Below, piece after piece: positions 1 to 5,492 of a DNA stretch of 5,492 nucleotides. The stretch comes from an uncultured Clostridium sp. (GTDB lineage: Bacteria; Bacillota_A; Clostridia; Lachnospirales; Lachnospiraceae). Each line of letters opens with the position of its first letter. Positions within the stretch are counted from its first letter, which is position 1. The notes below the pieces were generated by a model that saw only the letters and a program-made list of their open reading frames with translations, had not been told where the DNA came from and ran no database searches. A program made the position numbers and the translations under genes. Where the stretch lies: positions 1-5,492 of the forward strand of contig CAMAMD010000092.1 in assembly GCA_945836785.1 (NCBI GenBank). The letters are read 5' to 3'.

Positions 1-1839
1 ATAAAAAAAATAAACAGGAAAGATTATGAAACACTTGCAGAGGAAATTCGGAAATTCCTCCTTAATAAAGTGAGTGAAAAAGGAGGACATCTGGCTTCAA
101 ATCTCGGTGCGGTTGAGCTTACGATGGCGTTGCATTTATGTATGAATTTTCCTGAGGATAAATTGATATTTGATGTTGGACATCAATCCTATACGCATAA
201 GTTACTGACAGGAAGACGAGAAGGGTTTGAAAGCCTGCGAGAATATGGAGGTATGAGTGGATTCCCGAAAAGAAAAGAGAGTGAATGTGATGCTTTTGAT
301 ACGGGACACAGCTCTACAAGTATATCGGCTGCTATGGGCTTTGCTGCTGCAAGAGATTTAAAACATGGTACAGAGCGAATTGCTGCTGTAATCGGTGATG
401 GTTCTCTGACCGGAGGTATGGCGTACGAGGCATTAAACAGTCTGTCTCAAATGAAAACAGGCTGCGTGATTGTCCTGAATGACAATGATATGTCTATCGA
501 CAGGAATGTGGGCGGATTGTCGAAATATCTGAATAATATCAGGGTTGGAGCCGCATACAATGATTTTAAAAGTGGTGTGGAGCATAGTCTGCTCACTACG
601 AGGACCGGAGAAAAAGTGGCAAGGACATTGAAACGGTCAAAGGATACGATTAAGCAGCTCCTTGTTCCGGGAATGTTTTTTGAGGAACTTGGCATTACGT
701 ATGTCGGTCCCATTGACGGACACAATATTTCTGATATGGTATCTACGTTTGAAAAAGCATTTCGGTTGAATAAGCCGATTATTATACATGTGAAAACGAA
801 AAAAGGATATGGCTATCAGTATGCGGAAAATCATCCGGATTATTTCCATGGAATATCAGCGTTTGACCGCAGAACAGGAAAACTGCTGGAAAAGAAAACA
901 ACAAGTACATATACGGATATTTTCTCACGTCATCTGGTTGAGTTGGGAGAACAGTATGACAATCTTACCGCAGTGACGGCAGCTATGTCAATCGGTACAG
1001 GTTTGAACCGGTTTGCTGAGCGGTATCCGGACAGAATGTATGATGTGGGTATTGCCGAACAACATGCAGTTACCTTTGCGGCCGGAATGGCAGCTGCGGG
1101 TATGTTGCCGGTTGTGGCTGTCTATTCATCTTTTTTGCAGAGAGCATATGATCAGATTTTGCATGATGTGTGTCTGCAGAATCTTCATGTAGTTTTTGCG
1201 GTGGACAGATCGGGTCTTGTAGGACAGGATGGGGAAACACATCAGGGAATTTATGACGTATCATATTTAAGTCATCTTCCACATATGACAGTTTTGGCAC
1301 CCAAAAATCGTTATGAATTGATTCAAATGATGGATTATGCGATGGAATATAATGGGCCGATTGCAATTAAGTATGCAAGGGGAGCGGCATATAAAGGTTT
1401 AAAGGAATTTGCAGCTCCGATAGAATATGGAAAAAGTGAAATAATATATAAGGGAAGTCAGGTCGCTGTTCTTGCCTGTGGTAATATGGTAGAGGAAGCC
1501 GTCAAGGTGGTGGAAATGCTACGTGAAGATGGCATTACGGCGATGCTGGTGAATGTGCGGTTTGTGTCATGTGTAGATGAGAGCATGTTGAGAGAGGTGC
1601 TTGATAATTGCAGGATAGTGGTTACCATGGAAGAAAATGTTGTAACGGGAGGCTATGGCGAACGGGTTGCGGCGGCTATCACGGATCAGGGATTCTGTAA
1701 AGGAAAACAGATACAGCATATTAATGCGGCAATAGAGAGTGGACAGGTTGAACAGGGAAATATTGCTACGCTCAGACAGGTGCTCGGTATAGATGCGGAC
1801 AGTATTTATCATCGTGTGAAGGTCGCATTGGAGGTATAA
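1..1839 (+). CDS. dxs: 1-deoxy-D-xylulose-5-phosphate synthase, 5' end cut by window
   Basis: This cytosolic thiamine diphosphate (TPP) enzyme condenses pyruvate with glyceraldehyde 3-phosphate to give DXP, the first step of the MEP isoprenoid pathway and a precursor of thiamine and pyridoxal. The frame is open from base 1, and codons before the GTG at 70 encode typical Dxs sequence (KDYETLAEEIRKFLLNKV), so that GTG is internal and the true start lies upstream. The window holds 612 codons; the family is about 620, so roughly ten residues are missing. Numbered from base 1, visible motifs are GHQSYTHK (H61, H66), the TPP/Mg site GDGSLTGG (D133) with N162 at the expected spacing, the catalytic Glu in GIAEQHAVT (E353), and substrate-phosphate arginines in DRSG (R403) and ARG (R460). 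The TPP domain is about 1-300, the pyrimidine domain 301-475 and the transketolase C-domain from about 485. The frame is intact. It is followed after one base by tlyA. Confidence 0.97.
   Translation: MKKINRKDYETLAEEIRKFLLNKVSEKGGHLASNLGAVELTMALHLCMNFPEDKLIFDVGHQSYTHKLLTGRREGFESLREYGGMSGFPKRKESECDAFDTGHSSTSISAAMGFAAARDLKHGTERIAAVIGDGSLTGGMAYEALNSLSQMKTGCVIVLNDNDMSIDRNVGGLSKYLNNIRVGAAYNDFKSGVEHSLLTTRTGEKVARTLKRSKDTIKQLLVPGMFFEELGITYVGPIDGHNISDMVSTFEKAFRLNKPIIIHVKTKKGYGYQYAENHPDYFHGISAFDRRTGKLLEKKTTSTYTDIFSRHLVELGEQYDNLTAVTAAMSIGTGLNRFAERYPDRMYDVGIAEQHAVTFAAGMAAAGMLPVVAVYSSFLQRAYDQILHDVCLQNLHVVFAVDRSGLVGQDGETHQGIYDVSYLSHLPHMTVLAPKNRYELIQMMDYAMEYNGPIAIKYARGAAYKGLKEFAAPIEYGKSEIIYKGSQVAVLACGNMVEEAVKVVEMLREDGITAMLVNVRFVSCVDESMLREVLDNCRIVVTMEENVVTGGYGERVAAAITDQGFCKGKQIQHINAAIESGQVEQGNIATLRQVLGIDADSIYHRVKVALEV
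1830..1834 (+). promoter_or_regulatory. Ribosome binding site for tlyA, inside the end of dxs
   Basis: GGAGG sits six bases before the tlyA ATG at 1841 and lies within the last codons of dxs. Ribosomes finishing dxs therefore end on top of the tlyA initiation region, which suggests translational coupling. The site supports the ATG at 1841 as the tlyA start. Confidence 0.85.
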
Positions 1840-1840
1840 C

Positions 1841-2683
1841 ATGCAGGATAAAATAAAAAAAGAGAGATTGGATATACTGTTGTTCAATAGAGGCCTTGCT
1901 CCGTCCAGAGAAAAGGCAAAGGCGATTATTATGTCCGGAATCGTTTATGTGGATGATAATAAAGAGGACAAAGCAGGAACGACATTTCCCGATAATGTAA
2001 AAATAGAGGTGCGTGGTAATACACTTCGCTATGTAAGCCGGGGTGGATTGAAATTGGAAAAGGCTATGCAGGAGTTTGATATTAAACTCGATGGGAATAT
2101 ATGTATGGATGTAGGATCTTCCACAGGCGGATTTACAGATTGCATGTTGCAAAACGGAGCTGTGAAAGTGTATTCCGTAGATGTAGGACATGGTCAGCTT
2201 GACTGGAAGCTTCGCAATGATGAACGGGTTGTGTGTATGGAAAAAACCAATATCCGATATGTGACTGCAGATGATATTGAAGATAAGTTGGATTTTGCAT
2301 CGATTGATGTGTCTTTTATTTCACTGACGAAGGTTTTGATGCCGGTCAAGAATTTGCTCAAAGCGCAGGGAGAGATAGTGTGTCTGATTAAGCCGCAGTT
2401 TGAGGCAGGACGGGAAAAAGTCGGTAAAAAAGGTGTTGTGAGAGACAGAAAGGTGCATGCGGAGGTGATAGAGCAGGTTATTACCTACGCAGAAAGCATA
2501 GAGCTTTATCCGTTGGCATTGACTTTTTCACCGGTGAAGGGTCCGGAGGGTAATATAGAATATTTGTTATATTTGTCGAAAGATGAAACAAAGCGGAATA
2601 TGTCGAAAAGTGTACATGTGGAAGATATTGAACAGGTTGTTACATTGTCCCACAATACACTGGATAAGGAAGGGCAGATATGA
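1841..2683 (+). CDS. tlyA: TlyA family rRNA (cytidine-2'-O)-methyltransferase
   Basis: The product is a 280-residue cytoplasmic, SAM-dependent rRNA 2'-O-methyltransferase (B. subtilis YqxC type), often misannotated as hemolysin A. The N-terminal S4 RNA-binding domain spans about residues 6-60 (ERLDILLFNRGLAPSREKA). A linker leads into an FtsJ/RrmJ-like Rossmann methyltransferase domain with the SAM loop DVGSSTGGFTD at 90-100. The catalytic K-D-K-E tetrad appears to be K71 (RGGLK), D156 (IDVSF), K184 (IKPQFE) and E240 (NIEYLL). These positions match my recollection of M. tuberculosis TlyA (K69, D154, K182, E238) with a constant offset of two. There is no signal peptide or membrane segment, which argues against a secreted hemolysin. 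Known targets of the family are C1920 of 23S rRNA and, for the longer form, also C1409 of 16S rRNA; which are modified here is inferred. It starts one base after dxs and overlaps nadK by four bases. Confidence 0.95.
   Translation: MQDKIKKERLDILLFNRGLAPSREKAKAIIMSGIVYVDDNKEDKAGTTFPDNVKIEVRGNTLRYVSRGGLKLEKAMQEFDIKLDGNICMDVGSSTGGFTDCMLQNGAVKVYSVDVGHGQLDWKLRNDERVVCMEKTNIRYVTADDIEDKLDFASIDVSFISLTKVLMPVKNLLKAQGEIVCLIKPQFEAGREKVGKKGVVRDRKVHAEVIEQVITYAESIELYPLALTFSPVKGPEGNIEYLLYLSKDETKRNMSKSVHVEDIEQVVTLSHNTLDKEGQI
2666..2674 (+). promoter_or_regulatory. Ribosome binding site for nadK, inside the end of tlyA
   Basis: The purine run AAGGAAGGG ends five bases before the nadK ATG at 2680 and is wholly within the last codons of tlyA. 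With the ATGA stop/start overlap at 2680-2683 this is a classic arrangement for coupled re-initiation. It supports ATG 2680 over downstream alternatives. Confidence 0.75.
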
Positions 2684-3516
2684 AGAGTTTTTTAATACTT
2701 GCCAATACGGATAAAGATGTGAATCTGGAACTTAGCAATAAGATTGCCGATTATTTATCACAGCATAATGCAAGCTCTGTGATTATCAGTGATATGAGTA
2801 TACATTATGAGGGAAAATACATTCGGGAAGAATTTTTGCGTGGTGTGGAGGCGGTCATTGTTCTGGGCGGTGATGGAACTATGCTGCGGGCTGTACATAG
2901 TCTGGGTGATCATGGGATTCCTTTGCTTGGAATTAATCTGGGAACATTGGGATTTCTAACCGAAGTTGAGGAATCAAATGTGTTTCATGCACTGGACAGA
3001 CTGCTGTGTGATGATTTTATGTTGGAACAGCGTATGATGATTGAGGGACGTGTGAAAAATCATGTTTACCATGCACTCAATGATGTTGTAATAACAAGAG
3101 CCGGATTTTCAAGGATTATAGGACTTAATATATATGTAAATGAGCAGTTGCTGGATACATATGAGGCAGATGGTGTTATCGTTGCGACGCCGACAGGCTC
3201 AACCGGGTACAATCTATCTGCGGGGGGGCCAATTGTCAGTCCTAAGTCTAAGGCAATTGTAGTGACACCGATATCACCACATTCTCTAACGGCAAAAAGC
3301 GTTGTGTTTGACAGCTCTGATAAAATTCGTATCGAGATTGTAAAAAAACGCAAGACACAGGATACGGAGGCGATTGTATCTTTTGACGGAGAAAACAATA
3401 TGGAGCTCGCAGCAGGAGATATGGTAACTGCGACGTTGTCTTTGCGGACAGTCAGGCTCATTAAGATGTATGATGTGAATTTTTTCAGCGTGTTGCGGGA
3501 TAAAATAGGAGGGTGA
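2680..3516 (+). CDS. nadK: NAD kinase (ATP/polyphosphate-dependent NAD+ kinase)
   Basis: The enzyme phosphorylates the 2'-hydroxyl of the adenosine ribose of NAD+ to make NADP+, the only known de novo route to NADP, and is normally essential. It is cytosolic and usually a homotetramer. The 278-residue length is normal for the family. Diagnostic motifs are in order: GGDGTMLRA at 63-71 with the catalytic Asp at D65, GINLGTLGFLTE at 84-95, the NE/D motif as LND (N134, D135), the glycine-rich nucleotide site DGVIVATPTGSTGYNLSAGG at 164-183, and SPHSLTAKSVV at 199-209. The weakly conserved N-terminal half carries the Rossmann-like domain, and the C-terminal half is the beta-rich NAD-binding domain. 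The start is fixed by the ATGA overlap with tlyA and the purine-rich site just upstream. Family members are often allosterically regulated by NADPH; nothing here shows transcriptional control separate from the operon. A run of seven G lies in the AGGP codons. Confidence 0.97.
   Translation: MKSFLILANTDKDVNLELSNKIADYLSQHNASSVIISDMSIHYEGKYIREEFLRGVEAVIVLGGDGTMLRAVHSLGDHGIPLLGINLGTLGFLTEVEESNVFHALDRLLCDDFMLEQRMMIEGRVKNHVYHALNDVVITRAGFSRIIGLNIYVNEQLLDTYEADGVIVATPTGSTGYNLSAGGPIVSPKSKAIVVTPISPHSLTAKSVVFDSSDKIRIEIVKKRKTQDTEAIVSFDGENNMELAAGDMVTATLSLRTVRLIKMYDVNFFSVLRDKIGG
3507..3513 (+). promoter_or_regulatory. Ribosome binding site for argR, overlapping the end of nadK
   Basis: AGGAGGG is a near-perfect anti-16S match seven bases before the argR ATG at 3521. 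It abuts the nadK TGA (3514-3516). It is the strongest ribosome site in the window, consistent with argR being translated well even as an internal gene of the transcript. Confidence 0.88.
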
Positions 3517-3520
3517 CGGC

Positions 3521-3979
3521 ATGAAGCAGACCAGACAACAGGTGCTTATTCAGATTATTAATGAATATGCGGTTGAGACACAGGATGAATTGCTCGCATT
3601 ACTTTCCGAGAAAGGATTCCATACAACACAGGCAACCATATCAAGGGATATTCGTGAGTTAAATATACGAAAAGTCACTTATGATGGAAATAAACATAAA
3701 TATATAGTAGATTCAGGTGGTGTACCGGGTAAAACAGGTTCTTACACACATGTATTGGAAAGTTGCATTATTTCAATGGAAACTGCGGAAAATATTATCG
3801 TGGTGAAAACTGTGTCCGGCATGGCAATGGCTGTAGGAGCGGCACTTGACAAACTGGATATAGAAGGAATCGTAGGATGCATTGCCGGAGATGATACACT
3901 GTTTCTGGCTGTTAAAAGCAAAGATATGACTGACACAATTATTGGAGAGATAAAATATGTTACTAAATATGCATATTAA
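3521..3979 (+). CDS. argR: Arginine repressor ArgR/AhrC
   Basis: The product is a 152-residue arginine-responsive transcription factor. In the family it forms hexamers that, with L-arginine as corepressor, bind ARG boxes to repress arginine biosynthesis and often activate catabolism. The N-terminal winged helix-turn-helix (about 1-65) carries the recognition segment TQATISRDIREL at 36-47, close to Bacillus AhrC. The C-terminal oligomerisation and arginine-binding domain (about 80-150) has VKTVSGMAMAVGAALD at 95-110 and the hallmark CIAGDDT at 120-126, whose paired Asp (D124, D125) contact arginine. Where many homologues have GNA the sequence has GMA (100-102), a change I believe is common in Clostridia. 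Length is typical (about 150). It begins four bases after nadK and its last 23 bases overlap recN. No convincing ARG box precedes it, so autoregulation is not supported here. Its targets, the arg biosynthesis genes, are not in the window. Confidence 0.97.
   Translation: MKQTRQQVLIQIINEYAVETQDELLALLSEKGFHTTQATISRDIRELNIRKVTYDGNKHKYIVDSGGVPGKTGSYTHVLESCIISMETAENIIVVKTVSGMAMAVGAALDKLDIEGIVGCIAGDDTLFLAVKSKDMTDTIIGEIKYVTKYAY
3944..3950 (+). promoter_or_regulatory. Ribosome binding site deciding the recN start
   Basis: GGAGAGA lies six bases before ATG 3957, inside argR codons. A second in-frame ATG at 3969 has no purine-rich sequence at the right distance (the preceding bases are AT-rich), so 3957 is the better start. 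It also gives the N-terminus MLLNMHIKNIALID, which fits the family. Confidence 0.75.
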
Positions 3980-5492
3980 GAATATTGCCCTGATTGATGA
4001 GATTGATATCGGTTTTGAGGATGGGTTAAATATACTGACAGGAGAAACGGGAGCGGGTAAATCAATCATTATCGGTTCTCTTGGCATCTGTCTGGGTGGA
4101 AAATTTCATAAAGAAATATTGCGAAATGATGCACAGGATGGTTTGGTGGAAATGTTGTTTTCGGTTGAACAGGAACACATTAGAAAGCAATTGGAAGAAT
4201 TGGATATTCCGGTTGAGGATGAACTCTTGATTACAAGACGTTTGTCACCTTCAGGCAGGACAATCAATCGAATCAATGACAGTACAGTGACTACTGCACG
4301 TCTGCGTGAGGTGGCATCTGTTCTGATTGATATGCATGCACAGCATGAACAGCAGAATCTGCGCAATGCCGGCAGACATATGGAAATCCTTGATCATTTT
4401 GGTGGGAAGGCTGTGGAAGAACAGAAGGACAGGGTACGAACACTGTATATGTCTTATACATCTCTGCGAAAAAAATTGGAAGAAGATGCTATGGATGAGG
4501 CAGAGAAGAATAAAAAAATGGATTTTCTTGATTATCAGATTAAGGAAATTCACGCAGCAAATCTGAAAATCGGTGAGGATGAGAGCTTGGAGGCACTTTA
4601 CAGAAAAGCAGTCAATTCGAAGGATATTTTAACAATTGCCGATGAAGTATATCAGATGACAGGATATGAGAATCCTCATTCGGCAGCTGAAATGGTTGGA
4701 CATGCATTGCAGCAGTTTGGCAGGATTGTTGAGCTTGACCCTGGATTAACAGATGCTCATAGTATTTTGCAGGATATAGATAGTATGTTGAATGATTTTA
4801 ATCGCGAATTAAGTCGTTATATGGAAGATATGACTTTTGATGATCAGGCATTTTCAGAGATGGAGACCAGATTAAATCAGATTAATTTGTTAAAATCAAA
4901 ATATGGCAGTACGATTGATGAGATCATACATAACTGTGAACGCTATGAGGAAGAATATAATATGCTTGTTTCCTATGAAGAACACAGGAATATTTTGGAA
5001 AGAGAACTGAAAGAAATTGAGCATGAATTAGATTTGGCAAGTAATGAATTAACGAAAGTGCGGAGAGAGGCGGCTGAACGGCTGTGTGATACTTTAAAAG
5101 CATCCTTGACGGAGCTTAATTTTATGACAGTTGAACTTGAGATGAAATTTGAACGGCTCACACATTTTACGGCAAATGGTGTGGATGAAGCGTATTTTAT
5201 GATATCCACAAATGTGGGAGAACCCATGCGCCCTCTTTATGAGGTGGCATCCGGTGGAGAGCTTTCCAGGGTGATGCTTGCGTTGAAATCCAGTCTTGCT
5301 TATGAGGATGATACGCCAACTTTGTTATTTGATGAGATTGATGTCGGAATCAGTGGAAGAACTGCTCAGAAAGTTGCAGAAAAAATGTCACTTATAAGCA
5401 GAAATCATCAGGTTATCTGTATTACACATTTACCCCAGATTGCGGCGATGGCAGATACACATTATCTTATAGAAAAAAATGTGGAAAATAAT
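3957..5492 (+). CDS. recN: DNA repair protein RecN, 3' end cut by window
   Basis: RecN is an SMC-like ATPase recruited early to DNA double-strand breaks, where it tethers DNA ends and aids RecA-dependent homologous repair. The frame stays open for 512 codons to the window edge; the family is about 550-570, so some 40-55 C-terminal residues are outside. The N-terminal ATPase half has Walker A GETGAGKS at 29-36 and a Q-loop-like motif HAQHEQQNL at 127-135. Residues about 150-400 are rich in Glu, Lys and Leu and fit the short antiparallel coiled-coil arms. The C-terminal ATPase half has the ABC signature ASGGELSRV (about 431-439), Walker B LLFDEID (D459, E460), the D-loop GISG, and switch histidine H491 in ITHLPQIAAMAD. 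The start at 3957 overlaps argR by 23 bases. No LexA-type box is visible near the start, so SOS control through a local promoter is not supported; the gene looks co-transcribed with argR. Confidence 0.97.
   Translation, partial: MLLNMHIKNIALIDEIDIGFEDGLNILTGETGAGKSIIIGSLGICLGGKFHKEILRNDAQDGLVEMLFSVEQEHIRKQLEELDIPVEDELLITRRLSPSGRTINRINDSTVTTARLREVASVLIDMHAQHEQQNLRNAGRHMEILDHFGGKAVEEQKDRVRTLYMSYTSLRKKLEEDAMDEAEKNKKMDFLDYQIKEIHAANLKIGEDESLEALYRKAVNSKDILTIADEVYQMTGYENPHSAAEMVGHALQQFGRIVELDPGLTDAHSILQDIDSMLNDFNRELSRYMEDMTFDDQAFSEMETRLNQINLLKSKYGSTIDEIIHNCERYEEEYNMLVSYEEHRNILERELKEIEHELDLASNELTKVRREAAERLCDTLKASLTELNFMTVELEMKFERLTHFTANGVDEAYFMISTNVGEPMRPLYEVASGGELSRVMLALKSSLAYEDDTPTLLFDEIDVGISGRTAQKVAEKMSLISRNHQVICITHLPQIAAMADTHYLIEKNVENN

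Noticed and set aside
478..501. MSID (residues 164-167) beside the Mg/TPP ligands of Dxs where E. coli has MSIS
   Set aside because: The position after MSI varies among Dxs proteins (Ser, Ala and others), and the metal ligands D133 and N162 are intact, so this is probably ordinary divergence.
1772..2191. Minus-strand open frame of 139 codons across the dxs/tlyA junction (and other minus-strand frames at 447-725, 1070-1366, 3066-3461, 4251-4553, 4973-5227)
   Set aside because: They lie opposite confidently identified genes, show no recognisable domain, have low-complexity or skewed composition typical of antisense frames, and lack a convincing ribosome site.
1841..2683. Hemolysin A reading of the tlyA gene
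   Set aside because: The S4 domain, SAM loop and K-D-K-E tetrad identify an rRNA methyltransferase, and there is no signal peptide or transmembrane segment.
3308..3336. TTGACA at 3308-3313 as an internal promoter upstream of argR
   Set aside because: The AT-rich TGATAAAAT is only a few bases away, too near for a -10, and nothing suitable occurs at 16-18 bases.
3476..3487. TGAATTTTTTCA, a possible ARG-box-like inverted repeat about 33 bases before argR
   Set aside because: The half-site spacing is two bases shorter than the ARG box core TGAAT-N4-ATTCA, and the bases encode the conserved NadK C-terminus (VNFFSVL). Not enough to call an operator.
3846..3874. TTGACA at 3846-3851 as the -35 of an internal recN promoter
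   Set aside because: No TATAAT-like hexamer lies 16-18 bases downstream (bases there read around ATCGTA), and the sequence encodes conserved ArgR residues.
4327..4566. Plus-strand 79-codon frame inside recN
   Set aside because: It is an out-of-frame shadow: the recN frame is open throughout this region and carries the conserved Q-loop motif and coiled-coil arm.
1..5492. Search for CRISPR arrays, insertion sequences, tRNA/rRNA genes, riboswitches and rho-independent terminators
   Set aside because: Nearly every base is in one of five conserved genes; I saw no spaced direct repeats, transposase motifs, RNA gene signatures or GC hairpin plus T-run.

Overview
The window is gene-dense and lies entirely on the plus strand. 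It holds five adjacent genes in the order dxs, tlyA, nadK, argR, recN. Both end genes are cut by the window edges: dxs lacks its first few codons and recN lacks roughly its last tenth. The gene order, the strong GGAGG-type ribosome sites, the A/T-leaning codon use with many ATA and AGA codons, and the protein sequences all point to a low-to-moderate G+C Firmicute of the class Clostridia. A Lachnospiraceae-like gut anaerobe is the best guess, but the genus cannot be read from this stretch.

Layout: bases 1-1839 encode 1-deoxy-D-xylulose-5-phosphate synthase (entry to the MEP isoprenoid pathway). Bases 1841-2683 encode a TlyA-type rRNA 2'-O-methyltransferase with an S4 RNA-binding domain. Bases 2680-3516 encode NAD kinase. 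Bases 3521-3979 encode the arginine repressor ArgR/AhrC. Bases 3957-5492 encode the DNA-repair ATPase RecN. The junctions are +1 nt, a 4-nt ATGA overlap, +4 nt and a 23-nt overlap. Each downstream start has a Shine-Dalgarno sequence lying inside or across the end of the preceding gene. No promoter, terminator or non-coding stretch of useful length is visible, so the five genes look like the middle of one translationally coupled transcript.

The genes are not one pathway. Dxs makes DXP for isoprenoids, NadK supplies the NADP(H) that the next MEP enzyme and other biosynthesis consume, TlyA modifies rRNA, ArgR senses arginine, and RecN acts at double-strand breaks. The order is a conserved housekeeping neighbourhood of Clostridia and, without nadK, of Bacillus. 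From family knowledge, the unseen flanks would be expected to carry xseA/xseB/ispA upstream and possibly spoIVB/spo0A downstream.

I found no mobile element, CRISPR array, RNA gene or novel system. The points worth a second look are small: a G7 run inside a conserved NadK motif, a perfect 12-bp palindrome in the argR/recN overlap, a variant Q-loop motif in RecN, a TlyA that looks like the longer two-target form, and the fully coupled junctions.
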